Positions 40,423 to 49,920 of a stretch of 64,000 nt of DNA are shown here, one piece after another; position 1 is the stretch's first letter; the number at the start of each line of letters is the position of its first letter. The DNA is from Mycobacterium uberis. GTDB taxonomy: Bacteria > Actinomycetota > Actinomycetes > Mycobacteriales > Mycobacteriaceae. A program made the translations under genes and the position numbers. Under the pieces are notes generated by a model. The model was not told the origin of the DNA. It made no database searches and saw nothing but the letters and a program-made list of their open reading frames with translations. The stretch is from NCBI RefSeq assembly GCF_003408705.1, contig NZ_QAYL01000016.1:1-64000 (forward strand), in the 5' to 3' direction.

Positions 40423-40884
40423 ATGGCGGTATTTAAAGAGGTGAGGACAACGGCAACACCCGCGGATCCGACTGTATCGAGGCCAGTAGGGGAATCAGCA
40501 CGCAAGCGGCGACCACCTCGCACCCTGTACCGAGGAGATCCTGGTATGTGGTCGTGGGTGTTGCATCGCATCAGCGGCGCAACCATTTTTTTCTTCCTAT
40601 TCGTCCACGTGCTGGACGCCACGATGCTGAGAGTGAACCCACAGACCTACAACGCGGTGCTTTCCAGCTACAAGACCCCGATCGTCGGCTTGATGGAGTA
40701 CGGTCTGGTGGCCGCGGTGGGATTCCACGGATTAAACGGGATCCGGATTGCCCTGATCGACTTCTGGTCCGAAGGCCCCCGCTACCAGCGGCTGATGTTG
40801 TGGGCCGTCGGTGTCATCTTCTTGCTGCTCTTGGTGCCGGCCGGGGTGGTAATTAGCATCCACATGTGGGAGCACTTCCGATGA
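40423..40884 (+). CDS. sdhC: Succinate dehydrogenase cytochrome b-556 subunit SdhC
   Basis: The membrane cytochrome b subunit of complex II, 153 codons from the ATG at 40423, or about 147 from a GTG at 40441. The conserved part begins TLYRGDPGMWSWVLHRISGATIFFFLFVHVLDATML with the quinone-site serine and a candidate haem histidine in HVLD, followed by two more helices (GLMEYGLVAAVGFHGLNGIRIALIDF and LMLWAVGVIFLLLLVPAGVVISIHMWEHF). The M. tuberculosis protein (Rv3316) is shorter at the N-terminus as annotated, so the exact start is uncertain. The stop overlaps sdhD (ATGA). Confidence 0.92.
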   Translation: MAVFKEVRTTATPADPTVSRPVGESARKRRPPRTLYRGDPGMWSWVLHRISGATIFFFLFVHVLDATMLRVNPQTYNAVLSSYKTPIVGLMEYGLVAAVGFHGLNGIRIALIDFWSEGPRYQRLMLWAVGVIFLLLLVPAGVVISIHMWEHFR

Positions 40885-41363
40885 GCAGCAGCCCCAATCT
40901 TCAGCTCAGCCCTCAATTTCAACGAGGTCCACTAGCCCCGGTGCGGCAGCGTAGCTACACTCGCCCAGCCAGCCTGGACAGCCCTCGCTCGCCGCGCCGA
41001 CGCGCCGGTATCCCCAACTTCGAGAAGTTCGCCTGGCTGTTCATGCGATTCTCCGGCGTCGCGTTGATCTTCCTGGTGATCGGGCACCTATTCATCATGC
41101 TTATATGGGACAACGGCGTTTACCGTATCGACTTCAACTTTGTGGCGCAGCGCTGGGCGTCGCCGTTCTGGCAGTTCTGGGATCTGGCGCTGTTGTGGCT
41201 GGCGCAAGTCCACGGCGGCAACGGTCTGCGCAACATCATCGACGATTACACCCGCAAAGACCGCACACGGTTCTGGCTCAATAGCTTGCTGTTGTTATCG
41301 ATGGGGTTCACGTTGATGCTGGGCAGCTACGTACTGCTGTCATTCGACCCCAACATCTCCTGA
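40881..41363 (+). CDS. sdhD: Succinate dehydrogenase membrane anchor SdhD
   Basis: A 160-residue membrane anchor of complex II with three helices: WLFMRFSGVALIFLVIGHLFIMLIW (second haem/quinone-side histidine in IGHLF), WQFWDLALLWLAQVHGGNGLRNIIDDYT and LNSLLLLSMGFTLMLGSYVLLSF. The N-terminal 45 residues are polar. The ATG at 40881 overlaps the sdhC stop by four bases, a better choice than the upstream in-frame start. sdhA follows after about 36 bases. Corresponds to Rv3317. Confidence 0.93.
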   Translation: MSSSPNLQLSPQFQRGPLAPVRQRSYTRPASLDSPRSPRRRAGIPNFEKFAWLFMRFSGVALIFLVIGHLFIMLIWDNGVYRIDFNFVAQRWASPFWQFWDLALLWLAQVHGGNGLRNIIDDYTRKDRTRFWLNSLLLLSMGFTLMLGSYVLLSFDPNIS

Positions 41364-41399
41364 CCCGAATATCTCCAGTACAGCGGCGAAAGGCAAGCT

Positions 41400-43154
41400 T
41401 TGATCCAGCAACACCGATATGACGTGGTGATCGTCGGCGCGGGCGGTGCCGGTATGCGGGCAGCCGTCGAGGCCGGCCCCCGGGTGCGAACCGCGGTCTT
41501 GACGAAACTCTACCCGACCCGCAGCCACACCGGTGCCGCCCAAGGCGGCATGTGTGCAGCGCTGGCCAATGTCGAAGACGACAACTGGGAATGGCACACC
41601 TTCGACACTGTCAAGGGTGGCGACTACCTCGCGGACCAGGACGCTGTGGAGATCATGTGCAAAGAAGCCATCGACGCAGTGCTTGACCTAGAGAAGATGG
41701 GGATGCCGTTTAACCGCACCCCCGAAGGCCGCATCGATCAGCGTCGCTTCGGCGGTCACACCCGCGGCCATGGCAAGGCTCCGGTTCGCCGGGCCTGCTA
41801 CGCGGCCGACCGCACCGGCCATATGATCCTGCAGACACTCTACCAGAACTGCGTCAAGCATGACGTGGAGTTCTTCAATGAGTTCTACGCACTCGACTTG
41901 GCCCTTACCCAAACCCCGACCACTCCGGTGGCCACCGGGGTGGTCGCCTACGAGTTGGCGACCGGCGATATTCATGTCTTCCACGCCAAGGCCGTCGTGA
42001 TCGCGACTGGCGGTTCGGGCCGGATGTACAAGACCACCTCCAACGCACACACGCTGACCGGCGACGGCATCGGTATTGTGTTCCGTAAGGGACTTCCGTT
42101 AGAGGACATGGAATTCCACCAGTTTCACCCGACCGGCCTGGCCGGCCTGGGCATCTTGATCTCCGAGGCGGTGCGTGGCGAGGGCGGACGGCTGCTCAAC
42201 GGCGAGGGCGAACGGTTCATGGAGCGCTACGCCCCGACGATCGTCGACTTGGCGCCCCGTGACATCGTCGCCCGCTCAATGGTGCTCGAGGTCCTAGAAG
42301 GCCGCGGTGCGGGCCCGCACAAGGACTACGTTTATATCGACGTCCGTCACCTCGGCGAAGACGTGCTGGAGTCCAAACTGCCCGACATCACCGAGTTCGC
42401 CCGCACATACCTGGGCGTGGACCCGGCGCACGAACTGGTCCCGGTCTACCCGACGTGTCACTATGTAATGGGCGGCATCCCGACCACCGTGATCGGGCAG
42501 GTGTTACGGAACAACACCTCGACCGTCCCCGGCCTGTACGCAGCTGGGGAGTGTGCGTGCGTGTCCGTACACGGCGCCAACCGGCTGGGCACCAACTCGC
42601 TGCTGGACATCAACGTTTTCGGCCGCCGAGCCGGCATCGCAGCCGCCAATTATGCTTTAGCCCACGGCTTCGTCGACATGCCGCCGAACCCAGCGGGAAT
42701 GGTCGTAAGCTGGGTGGCCGACATCCTCTCCGAGCACGGCAATGAGCGCGTCGCCGATATTCGTGGCGCGCTGCAACAGACGATGGACAAAAATGCCGCG
42801 GTGTTTCGTACCGAGGAAACGCTCAATCAGGCGCTCACCGACATTCACGCGCTCAAAAAACGATACTCACGAATCACCGTGCACGACAAAGGAAAACGTT
42901 TCAACAGCGACTTGTTGGAAGCCATCGAGCTAGGCTTCTTGCTGGAACTAGCCGAGGTAACGGTGGTCGGCGCGCTGAACCGTAAGGAATCCCGCGGCGG
43001 GCATGCTCGCGAAGACTATCCGCACCGGGATGATGCCAACTACATGCGCCACACCATGGCCTACAAGCAGGGTACTGATCTGCTCAGCGATATCGCGCTG
43101 GATTTCAAACCCGTCGTGCAAACTCGTTATGAACCCAAGGAACGGAAGTATTGA
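41400..43154 (+). CDS. sdhA: Succinate dehydrogenase flavoprotein subunit SdhA
   Basis: A 584-residue catalytic subunit (590 in M. tuberculosis, Rv3318) oxidising succinate to fumarate with covalent FAD. The dinucleotide fold YDVVIVGAGGAGMRAAVEA, the histidyl-FAD segment TRSHTGAAQGGMCAAL, RFGGHTRGHGKAPVRRACYAADRTGH, MEFHQFHPTGLAGLGILISEAVRGEGG and the C-terminal HGANRLGTNSLLDINVFGRRAG are typical. The start is TTG at 41400 with AAAGG six bases upstream. It overlaps sdhB by one base (TGATG). Intact and central to the TCA cycle and respiration. Confidence 0.95.
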   Translation: MIQQHRYDVVIVGAGGAGMRAAVEAGPRVRTAVLTKLYPTRSHTGAAQGGMCAALANVEDDNWEWHTFDTVKGGDYLADQDAVEIMCKEAIDAVLDLEKMGMPFNRTPEGRIDQRRFGGHTRGHGKAPVRRACYAADRTGHMILQTLYQNCVKHDVEFFNEFYALDLALTQTPTTPVATGVVAYELATGDIHVFHAKAVVIATGGSGRMYKTTSNAHTLTGDGIGIVFRKGLPLEDMEFHQFHPTGLAGLGILISEAVRGEGGRLLNGEGERFMERYAPTIVDLAPRDIVARSMVLEVLEGRGAGPHKDYVYIDVRHLGEDVLESKLPDITEFARTYLGVDPAHELVPVYPTCHYVMGGIPTTVIGQVLRNNTSTVPGLYAAGECACVSVHGANRLGTNSLLDINVFGRRAGIAAANYALAHGFVDMPPNPAGMVVSWVADILSEHGNERVADIRGALQQTMDKNAAVFRTEETLNQALTDIHALKKRYSRITVHDKGKRFNSDLLEAIELGFLLELAEVTVVGALNRKESRGGHAREDYPHRDDANYMRHTMAYKQGTDLLSDIALDFKPVVQTRYEPKERKY

Positions 43155-43945
43155 TGACTGTTGAGACCGAGGTCACACCCGGAGATCCGCCCTTGCCGCC
43201 GATTCCGGATGGCGCAGTGATGGTGACCGCGAAAATCGCACGGTTCAACCCGGACGACCCTGAGGCATTCGCGGAAACCGGTGGCTGGCAGAGCTTCCGG
43301 GTGCCGTGCCTGCCCAACGACCGGCTGCTGAACCTGCTGATCTACATCAAGGGCTACCTAGACGGTACGCTCTCCTTCCGGAGATCCTGCGCGCACGGGG
43401 TGTGCGGCTCCGATGCCATGCGGATTAACGGTGTCAATCGGCTGGCCTGCAAAGTGCTGATGCGCGACCTGCTGCCCAAAAAGCCGGGCAAACCGCTAAC
43501 CATCATAGTCGAACCAATCCGCGGGTTGCCGGTGGAGAAGGACCTCGTGGTCGACATGGAGCCGTTCTTCGACGCCTACCGTGCAGTGAAACCCTACCTG
43601 ATCAGCAGCGGTAACCCGCCTACCCGAGAACGCATCCAAAGCCCGATCGACCGCACCCGCTACGACGACACCACCAAGTGCATCTTGTGCGCATGCTGCA
43701 CCACCAGCTGCCCGGTGTTCTGGAATGAGGGCACCTATTATGGTCCAGCCGCGATCGTCAACGCGCATCGCTTCATCTTCGACAGCCGCGACGAAGGCGC
43801 CGGTGAGCGCCTCAACATCCTCAACGAGGTCGACGGAGTGTGGCGGTGCCGAACCACGTTCAACTGCACCAAATCCTGCCCACGTGGCATCGAGGTAACC
43901 AAGGCGATCCAGGAGGTCAAGCGCGCGTTAATGTTCTCACGTTAA
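43154..43945 (+). CDS. sdhB: Succinate dehydrogenase iron-sulfur subunit SdhB
   Basis: A 263-residue electron-transfer subunit, same length as M. tuberculosis SdhB (Rv3319). The ferredoxin-like N-terminal domain binds a [2Fe-2S] cluster through RRSCAHGVCGSDAMRINGVNRLAC, in which the third ligand is aspartate as is common in the family. The C-terminal domain shows CILCACCTTSCP and CTKSCPRGIEV for the [4Fe-4S] and [3Fe-4S] clusters. The ATG at 43154 overlaps the sdhA stop. The operon sdhCDAB ends here; everything to the right until dacB1 is decayed. Confidence 0.96.
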   Translation: MTVETEVTPGDPPLPPIPDGAVMVTAKIARFNPDDPEAFAETGGWQSFRVPCLPNDRLLNLLIYIKGYLDGTLSFRRSCAHGVCGSDAMRINGVNRLACKVLMRDLLPKKPGKPLTIIVEPIRGLPVEKDLVVDMEPFFDAYRAVKPYLISSGNPPTRERIQSPIDRTRYDDTTKCILCACCTTSCPVFWNEGTYYGPAAIVNAHRFIFDSRDEGAGERLNILNEVDGVWRCRTTFNCTKSCPRGIEVTKAIQEVKRALMFSR

Positions 43946-44094
43946 TCGCGCTGACGCTTGACGGTCCCTGCAGCAACATGCACCTCAGGAGTGCCAAGCT
44001 GCGAACACCGCCACACGACCGACGCATGCAATATCGCATTCGAAGGTCACCTGTCGATCTGCAGGCTAAGGCTCGCGCTGCTATCGGCAGGCCG

Positions 44095-44830
44095 TGTGCT
44101 GGATGACTCGGGCAAAGCTGTCCAGGTTTGGCTGGTGAATGGTGTAGTGCGTGGTATCCGTAGCGATCGCAACTGGAGCGTCGGTGTTGGGCCATCTGAG
44201 GAACGGTGCCGTAGGAATCTGGGACAGCTGCAATATCTCTATCTGTTATCACGCAGTTGCCGTGTTGCCGGACGATCTTTTCGGCTGCACCGTGGCGATC
44301 TTCGATGGGCACCACGGCTTGAACCAAGGTGCACCATTCGAGTTGATCGGCACGGTAAACGGCGCAGTTGCGGACGTATGAAATGCGGTCATCGATCTCG
44401 GCGAGAGTAGCGAGTCGCATCGACCCTGGTCCTGACCGTGGATGTGGTATATGCCGGCGATATCGACGCGCTCGGCGACCAGCTGCAGCATCCGGTTGCC
44501 AATGCCGCCGGTAATTAGCGGCAGTCCGGAACCGTTGAAGCCGCGACGTTGAGTCAGCCGAAGGACGGGAATGTGACGTGTCGCTCACATTTCACTATGT
44601 TGCGGATAGCCGTCAAAGCCGAACTGGCGGATAAGTTTATCGATGGTTGCGCGTAGCCATCGCGCTCGGGCAGCGAACGCGTCAAAGCCGATGTTGGTCC
44701 TCGTCGTATTCCCATTTCATGTGTCTGCTGCTCAGACCGACGTCCAAACGACCGTTTGTCAAAACATCGAATGACGATACCGCGAACTAGCAATATAGGG
44801 CCCCAGAACCCAGTGTTGAGCACCAAAGCG
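44095..44830 (-). pseudogene. LLM-class F420-dependent oxidoreductase pseudogene
   Basis: Remnant of a luciferase-like (LLM) F420-dependent oxidoreductase of the TIGR03621-like type. Minus-strand pieces are NIGFDAFAARARWLRATIDKLIRQFGFDGYPQHSEM (about 44590-44700), PLITGGIGNRMLQLVAERVDIAGIYH (about 44440-44515), RISYVRNCAVYRADQLEWCTLVQAVVPIEDRHGAAEKIVRQHG (about 44260-44395) and GTVPQMAQH with RYGYHALHH (about 44140-44215), in the order and spacing of the family, with frameshifts between. The N-terminal third is gone. M. tuberculosis has unrelated genes in this interval (Rv3320c onward) as I recall. Confidence 0.7.
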
Positions 44831-45089
44831 CCAACCCGTACCCAGTCTCTAGTCGCCGCGTCGGATACAACCAGAGTGAAAACGACGACGGCACTCCAAG
44901 GCGATCAGCGGCGAAAATGACTTCTTAACAACGCTTTTAGGCATGCTACCAGGAAGCGACGAATGTGCCGAATAGCTTTACCACAAACACACTGAAGGAG
45001 AAACGGAGAGCTGTAACGAAATTGCTTTCTAACATCCGAACTCGTGCTCTCTCATTAGGCAATCACGTTGTAGCAGAATGTCTTAGGCC

Positions 45090-45605
45090 CATGGGCATGA
45101 CACAAAATTCGCATCGAGCCGCTGCCCTCGCAGAACGCACCGCTTATTGTCCGGTTGAATACCGCATCGTCAAACGACGCTACAGCGAGGTACCCGAACC
45201 TTTTGCCGTCTATGCGCATAATCCCGATCGAGCCTTATACTAGCACCATCTATGAAACCGCTCTAGAACAGGCGTCACGCAAGCCAACGGCCAGTGTTCG
45301 TAGGCTAGTCGTGTAATGTATCGCCCGCACCGTCAGTTGCTTGTGGTATGTCAACTTCAGCATTGCACCATAGTTTTTAACGTCATGGACAGCGAGCGAT
45401 TGCAGGACGTGAATGATTCTACAACATATGCGTATTTCACCGACGGCAATCACACTGCCAGCGCATACACCAACGCAATAACCACCGACCCGTGCTTGGT
45501 GACCGACACGCCCACGTCAGCGACACCGACGTGATCGAACTGAGCTAACAGATCGGCATCGAGAATATACGGGCACGCATCTACACCGCGTTAGCCATCA
45601 CCGAT
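45090..45605 (+). pseudogene. Carboxymuconolactone decarboxylase/AhpD-like pseudogene
   Basis: Remnant of an AhpD/carboxymuconolactone decarboxylase-like protein. VEYRIVKRRYSEVPEPFAVYAHNPDRAL (about 45155-45238) matches the family's N-terminal helix before the core. MDSERLQDVNDSTTYAYF (about 45385-45440) and VSDTDVIELS, stop, QIGIENIRARIYTALAIT (about 45516-45600) match the middle and the ELTALIALENxRARFNxALG end. The redox CxxC motif is not readable. Interrupted by stops and frameshifts. Close to a dead LLM oxidoreductase on the opposite strand. Confidence 0.58.
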
Positions 45606-45699
45606 GCAAAGCATCAATTGCGTTGAAGAAGGATAGATTCAGTGAATTATTGAAGAATATGCCGCAACGAGGAGCCGATGGATTTATATGGATTGCTAA

Positions 45700-46450
45700 T
45701 AGACCATAGAGCACAAACTTCCCCATTGTGTACCGTCATCACGGTGATCCGCGGGGTCATCTCTCGGATAGCTATCGACGCCGGGTCGGCCTTCGATGTA
45801 GGCGCCTAGATCACCGTTGAATAGTGCCAGCTGATTGACGGTAAAGAACGCCGAGCCATAGCAGCGGGCCAGGCCGAATATGAACCAAGCTACCTTGTCA
45901 GCTCCGCTAACGACATGAAATATGTTAGTCACCTTGCCGTTTGACCCTCCGATGAAGGTACATCGGGATGAAGCAGCGACACCACAGCTTCCAGGCCACC
46001 TGCGGCCATGACTGCCATCAGCTGGCTGACCACCTCGTTATGAGAGAGATCGGGTCCCAGCTGCAACTCTGTGGCAATAGCTTTACGGGCCCACGGGGCC
46101 AGCTGTCGCGCGGCGGCCTCGTTGATTCCCAGCAACTAGTCCGGCGATGTCGGCGAACAGTACAGCGAACCCGTCATGCAGCACGAAAGCAACCCGCCGA
46201 TCGGGGCTGAGTTGCTCCGGCACCACCATCGCCACAAACCACGCGTCCCTACTTAGGCCACCACGGCGAACAACGGATCGATGCCGTGAACACCGTCCAA
46301 ACTGACGATCACGAGCTCAGGCAGCCAGTTTCTCGCGCCGGTGCGTCAGCCGATCGCAGTCGGTCGAGGTCGAGCCTGCTTGCCATCGTGATCAGCCAGG
46401 CCTTGCAATCCTCGATCACGGTCTCGGCGTCGGCCACAGTTCCGGTTTAA
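45700..46450 (-). pseudogene. sigJ: ECF sigma factor SigJ pseudogene
   Basis: Remnant of the ECF41-type sigma factor SigJ (Rv3328c, about 312 residues). VIEDCKAWLIMASRLDLDRLRSADAPARETGC (about 46335-46425) is sigma region 2-3. LGINEAAARQLAPWARKAIATELQLGPDLSHNEVVSQLMAVMAAGGLEAVVSLLHPDV (45965-46135) spans the region 4 helix and the start of the SnoaL-like C-terminal domain. VSGADKVAWFIFGLARCYGSAFFTVNQLALFNGDLGAYIEGRPGVDSY (45770-45915) is the rest of that domain. Several frameshifts; region 2 N-terminus missing. Confidence 0.92.
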
Positions 46451-46547
46451 CCGGTAAGCGACTGGCATGAGCTGTGATCGCAGTTCCTAAAATTCGGCGA
46501 CCTACATTAAGATCATATCGCCAGCCTAGCGTTAGGCTCGCGAATGA

Positions 46548-47860
46548 CATGACTGACAATCTCTGGCCGCATTTCGCCCAGCACGGCGTTGGTATCAAGC
46601 TGCCTATCATCACTCGTGGTGAGAGTGTGACCATCTTCGATGACCGCGGTAAGACCTACTTCGACGTGCTGTCCGGGCTGTTCGTGGTGTAGGTCAGCCA
46701 CAGCCGCGCCGAGCTCGCCGAGACAGCCGCTCGGCAAGTCGGCACACTGGGGTTTTCTTTCCACTGTGGGGATACGCGCTATCCCGCCAACGATCGAACT
46801 CACTGAGCCGCCCGCTCCCTAAGCGCAGGGCGACTTGAACTTGGGTGTTCTTTACCACCGGCGGCTCCTAAGCGATCGAAGCCACGTGGAAACTGGCCAT
46901 GTAATACTTAAAAAACATAAGACTTAAAAAACATAAGGTCATTTCCCGCTCGATCACCTACCACGGCGCCATACAAGAGGCACTGGTTATTATCAGGCTA
47001 CTGCTTATTCACGGCATCTTTCGAACCGGTGGCACCCGGCAGTTGCCGGGTGTCCAACACGCATTTTTACCGCGCACCGAAACCATTCGACACCAATATC
47101 AAGGCCTTCAGACAGTGAGCCGACCACCGGACCGTCGAGGCGATCGAGTGCGAAGACCCGAATACCATCGCCACGGTGTTCTTGGAACCAGTGCAGAACG
47201 CGGGCGGCTCCATGCCTCCTCCCTCGGCTATTTCGAGCAGGTCCGCCAGATCTGCGACGAGTACGACGTGCTCCTGGTTGTCGACGAGGTGACCTGTGCG
47301 TTCAGCCAGATCGGGTCGACGTTCGGCTGTGACGACTTCGGCTACGTGCCCGACATGACCACCTGCGCTAAAAGCTGACATCGGGCTACTCGCCGCTGAG
47401 CACTACGCTCGCCAGCAACTGGCTGTTCGAACCGTTCAACAACGTTATGGCGTTGTTCGAGCATGGCCACACGCTCGGCGGCTACCCGGTGTTGGCGGCC
47501 GTCGCGCTGGCCAATCTCGACATCTTCGAACACGAGAGTCTCAACAACCAGACTAAACAGCACTGGCTCGCCTTGCGAGCTACCGTGGAGAAATTGTGCA
47601 ATCTGCCAATCGTTGGTGGTGTCTGCGACGAAGGATATTTTTTCGGCACCGAACTGGTCAAGGGCTAGGCGACCAGTCAGGCCTTCACCGGTGAGGAACG
47701 CCGCTCGCTGCTGGGCAGCGTATCGTCGGCGCTCTTTGTGTTGTGACCGGGCTGTATTGTCGCACCGACGACCGCAGCGATGCCGTCTCGTCTAGTCGTC
47801 GCCGCTGCTAAGTGGCCGGATTAGGTTCGACACCATCGAATCCATCTTGCGCGGCATACT
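46548..47860 (+). pseudogene. Class III aminotransferase pseudogene (Rv3329)
   Basis: Decayed PLP-dependent class III aminotransferase equivalent to Rv3329 (about 438 residues), divergent from the sigJ remnant. MTDNLWPHFAQHGVGIKLPIITRGESVTIFDDRGKTYFDVLSGLFVV ends in a TAG at 46689-46691, followed by VSHSRAELAETAARQVGTLGFSF. Later pieces are ANTHFYRAP-like text, IATVFLEPVQNAGGS, EQVRQICDEYDVLLVVDEVTCAF (47237-47306), TCAKS (PLP lysine region, frameshifted), HGHTLGGYPVLAAVALANLDIFEHESLNN (47461-47550) and VEKLCNLPIVGGVCDEGYFFGTELVKG (47587-47666). Contains a tandem 16-base duplication at 46906-46937. Confidence 0.92.
46906..46937 (+). repeat. Tandem duplication, 2 x 16 bases
   Basis: The unit acttaaaaaacataag occurs twice without a gap inside the dead Rv3329 aminotransferase. 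16 is not a multiple of three, so the duplication would itself shift frame. AT-rich compared with its surroundings; typical of slippage in decaying DNA. Confidence 0.85.
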
Positions 47861-47969
47861 CACCGAAGGCGTGCAAGCGACTGTAAGGCGCACACGGCCA
47901 TCGCTGGACGTCGCGATGGGCCGGCCCGGCAGAATCAGCGCCGTGCTCCAGCAGAAAATTTGGGGCGGC

Positions 47970-48480
47970 TGACGCAGCCCAGCAGTATGACACCCTAGGC
48001 ACCGGCATGTTCGAGCCTGGGGTACTGGAGCAGCTCTTCGTCGACCTCGCGGTCGATAACCAGACGCTGGAATTCGCCCCGAGTAGGCATCCCGCTAACC
48101 GAGCACGGTGTGTCAGTTACCGGGATCGAGCTGTGGGTACCCGAGTTGCGCACGCTCCCGCCCGGACAGCAGGCGACGGTGTGCGGTTGCGAACCTGGCT
48201 ACATCAGCCTGGACATCTGCAACGTCCTGCACCAGCCGGTAGGGCTTGCATCACTTTCGTTTCGACGAGGGTAACCAGGCTCACCGGTTGCGTAGTCCAC
48301 ACCTCATCTATATCTGGCCCGTCAAGCTTGACCTGATGGCGCAACTCACCAGACTCCAGTTGGCGAGTCGGCACGCAGACTGGTAGGGCGCCACGTTTAA
48401 CGTGGAGTCCCGTTCGCACGTTTCCGTCTATCGCCTTCCCCAAGTGGATTAGCTACACCGTACAACTTCTGCCCTATCAG
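47970..48480 (+). pseudogene. Class I SAM-dependent methyltransferase pseudogene
   Basis: Between the aminotransferase remnant and dacB1, plus-strand text resembles a class I methyltransferase. YDTLGTGMFEPGVLEQLFVDLAVDNQTLEFA (47984-48075) precedes the cofactor loop, which is frameshifted to VGIPLTEHGVSVTGIEL (about 48085-48135). LRTLPPGQQATV (about 48150-48185) follows. The end reads [28 protein letters not shown], stop, [18 protein letters not shown] (about 48300-48436), matching family C-termini. Several frameshifts. I do not recall a counterpart here in M. tuberculosis. Confidence 0.7.
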
Positions 48481-48534
48481 TCACAGCGTGGCATTAGGGA
48501 ATTCGGGCGCTCAATCACCTATTCTGCACCCACG

Positions 48535-49773
48535 ATGTCTCTTTTACGTTCCGTATCATGCTTGGCAGCAGTGGTTTTGATGTTCGCTGGACCAGTTGCG
48601 CTGAGCCTGCCGACCGCCGCACCAGTCGGACATGCCGAGCCGAATGCCGGACCCAACGCCGGTCCAGCAACGTGCCCGTACCAGGTGTCTACTCCGCCGG
48701 CGGTGGACTCGTCGGAGGTCCCCCAGGCCGGGGACCCACCGATACCACTGGCGGTGCCTCCCAAACCGGTCGGCGGTGAGGCTCTGAGCAGCTGCGGTAT
48801 TATCACCGCTCCCGACACACCTCCAGTGCCAGGTGACGTCTCCGCTGAGGCGTGGCTAGTGGCGGATCTGGACAGCGGTGCCGTCATTGCCGCCCGCGAT
48901 CCACACGGCCGGCACCGCCCAGCCAGCACCATCAAGGTGCTAGTCGCCATGGCGTCGATCAACACGCTCAACCTCAACAAATCGGTCGTCGGAACTGCCG
49001 AGGACGCCGCCGTCGAGGGCACCAAGGTCGGCATCAACGACGGCGGCACGTACACCATCAACCAACTGTTGCACGGGTTGTTGATGCACTCGGGCAACGA
49101 CGCCGCGCACGCGTTGGCCATGCAGCTCGGCGGAATACAGCAGGCGCTGGAAAAGATCAACATACTGGCCACCAAGCTCGGCGGCCGGGATACGCGAGTG
49201 GCGACACCATCGGGACTGGACGGGCCGGGCATGAGCACGTCGGCCTACGACATCAGCTTATTCTACCGGTACGCCTGGCAGAACCCCTCGTTCAGCGACA
49301 TCGTCGCGACCCGGACCTTCAACTTCCCCGGTCACGGCGAGAACCCGGGCTACCAACTGGAAAACGACAATCAGCTGCTCTATAATTACCCAGGCGCGCT
49401 GGGAGGCAAGACCGGCTACACCGACGACGCCGGTCAGACATTCGTGGGCGCCGCCAACCACAACGGCCGACGGCTGATGGCGGTGCTGCTGCATGGGACA
49501 CGGCAACCGATTGCGCCGTGGGAACAAGCGGCGCACTTGCTGGACTATGGCTTTGGCACCGCAGCCGGTACCCAGATCGGCACACTGATCGAACCCGATC
49601 CCACGGTAGCCGCTAAGCACGACGGTCCCGCGGGTCGGCACTTTGACGCCGCGGGCTTAATGCCGTCGAACGACGCACTACCGGTTCGGGTAGGCGTGGC
49701 GATCGTCGGCACGTTGATCGTGTTCGGGCTGATCCTGGTTGCACGTTCGTTAAACCGCCGACTGCAACACTGA
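48535..49773 (+). CDS. dacB1: D-alanyl-D-alanine carboxypeptidase DacB1
   Basis: A 412-residue penicillin-binding protein (Rv3330, about 405 residues) that trims the terminal D-alanine of peptidoglycan stem peptides outside the membrane. An N-terminal signal sequence (about residues 1-35) is followed by a proline-rich stretch and the transpeptidase-fold domain with all three active-site motifs: [10 protein letters not shown] (SxxK with nucleophile serine), HSGNDAAHA (SxN) and [16 protein letters not shown] (KTG). A C-terminal hydrophobic helix (about residues 382-402, [21 protein letters not shown]) anchors it. ATG at 48535. Intact in a decayed neighbourhood. Confidence 0.95.
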   Translation: MSLLRSVSCLAAVVLMFAGPVALSLPTAAPVGHAEPNAGPNAGPATCPYQVSTPPAVDSSEVPQAGDPPIPLAVPPKPVGGEALSSCGIITAPDTPPVPGDVSAEAWLVADLDSGAVIAARDPHGRHRPASTIKVLVAMASINTLNLNKSVVGTAEDAAVEGTKVGINDGGTYTINQLLHGLLMHSGNDAAHALAMQLGGIQQALEKINILATKLGGRDTRVATPSGLDGPGMSTSAYDISLFYRYAWQNPSFSDIVATRTFNFPGHGENPGYQLENDNQLLYNYPGALGGKTGYTDDAGQTFVGAANHNGRRLMAVLLHGTRQPIAPWEQAAHLLDYGFGTAAGTQIGTLIEPDPTVAAKHDGPAGRHFDAAGLMPSNDALPVRVGVAIVGTLIVFGLILVARSLNRRLQH

Positions 49774-49792
49774 ATGGGACTGCACGATCCGG

Positions 49793-49830
49793 GTTTGACC
49801 CACCATATTTAGTTTGACCCACCATATTTA
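49793..49830 (+). repeat. Tandem direct repeat, 2 x 19 bases
   Basis: The 19-base unit gtttgacccaccatattta occurs twice head to tail in the dacB1-sugI spacer. The copies are identical. No hairpin with a T run is evident. It could be a small variable-number repeat. Confidence 0.85.
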
Positions 49831-49920
49831 ACTGTGGCAGCGTCTCTGACGTGATGAAGGCCCTTAACCCGGACACGGTGTTCTGATGTTCGATGTGTAC
49901 TATCCCCGAGTGCTCCGACC

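Noticed and set aside
41750..41790. HTRGHGK instead of HTRDHGK in SdhA as an inactivating change
   Set aside because: The conserved HTR is kept and the altered residue is not a recognised catalytic residue; the rest of the enzyme is intact.
43917..44588. A 223-codon minus-strand frame read as a single protein
   Set aside because: Only parts of it match the LLM oxidoreductase family, and the matching blocks change frame; the long frame itself is not the gene.
48519..49238. A 239-codon minus-strand frame opposite dacB1
   Set aside because: dacB1 on the plus strand has a signal peptide and all three penicillin-binding motifs; the opposite frame is a shadow.
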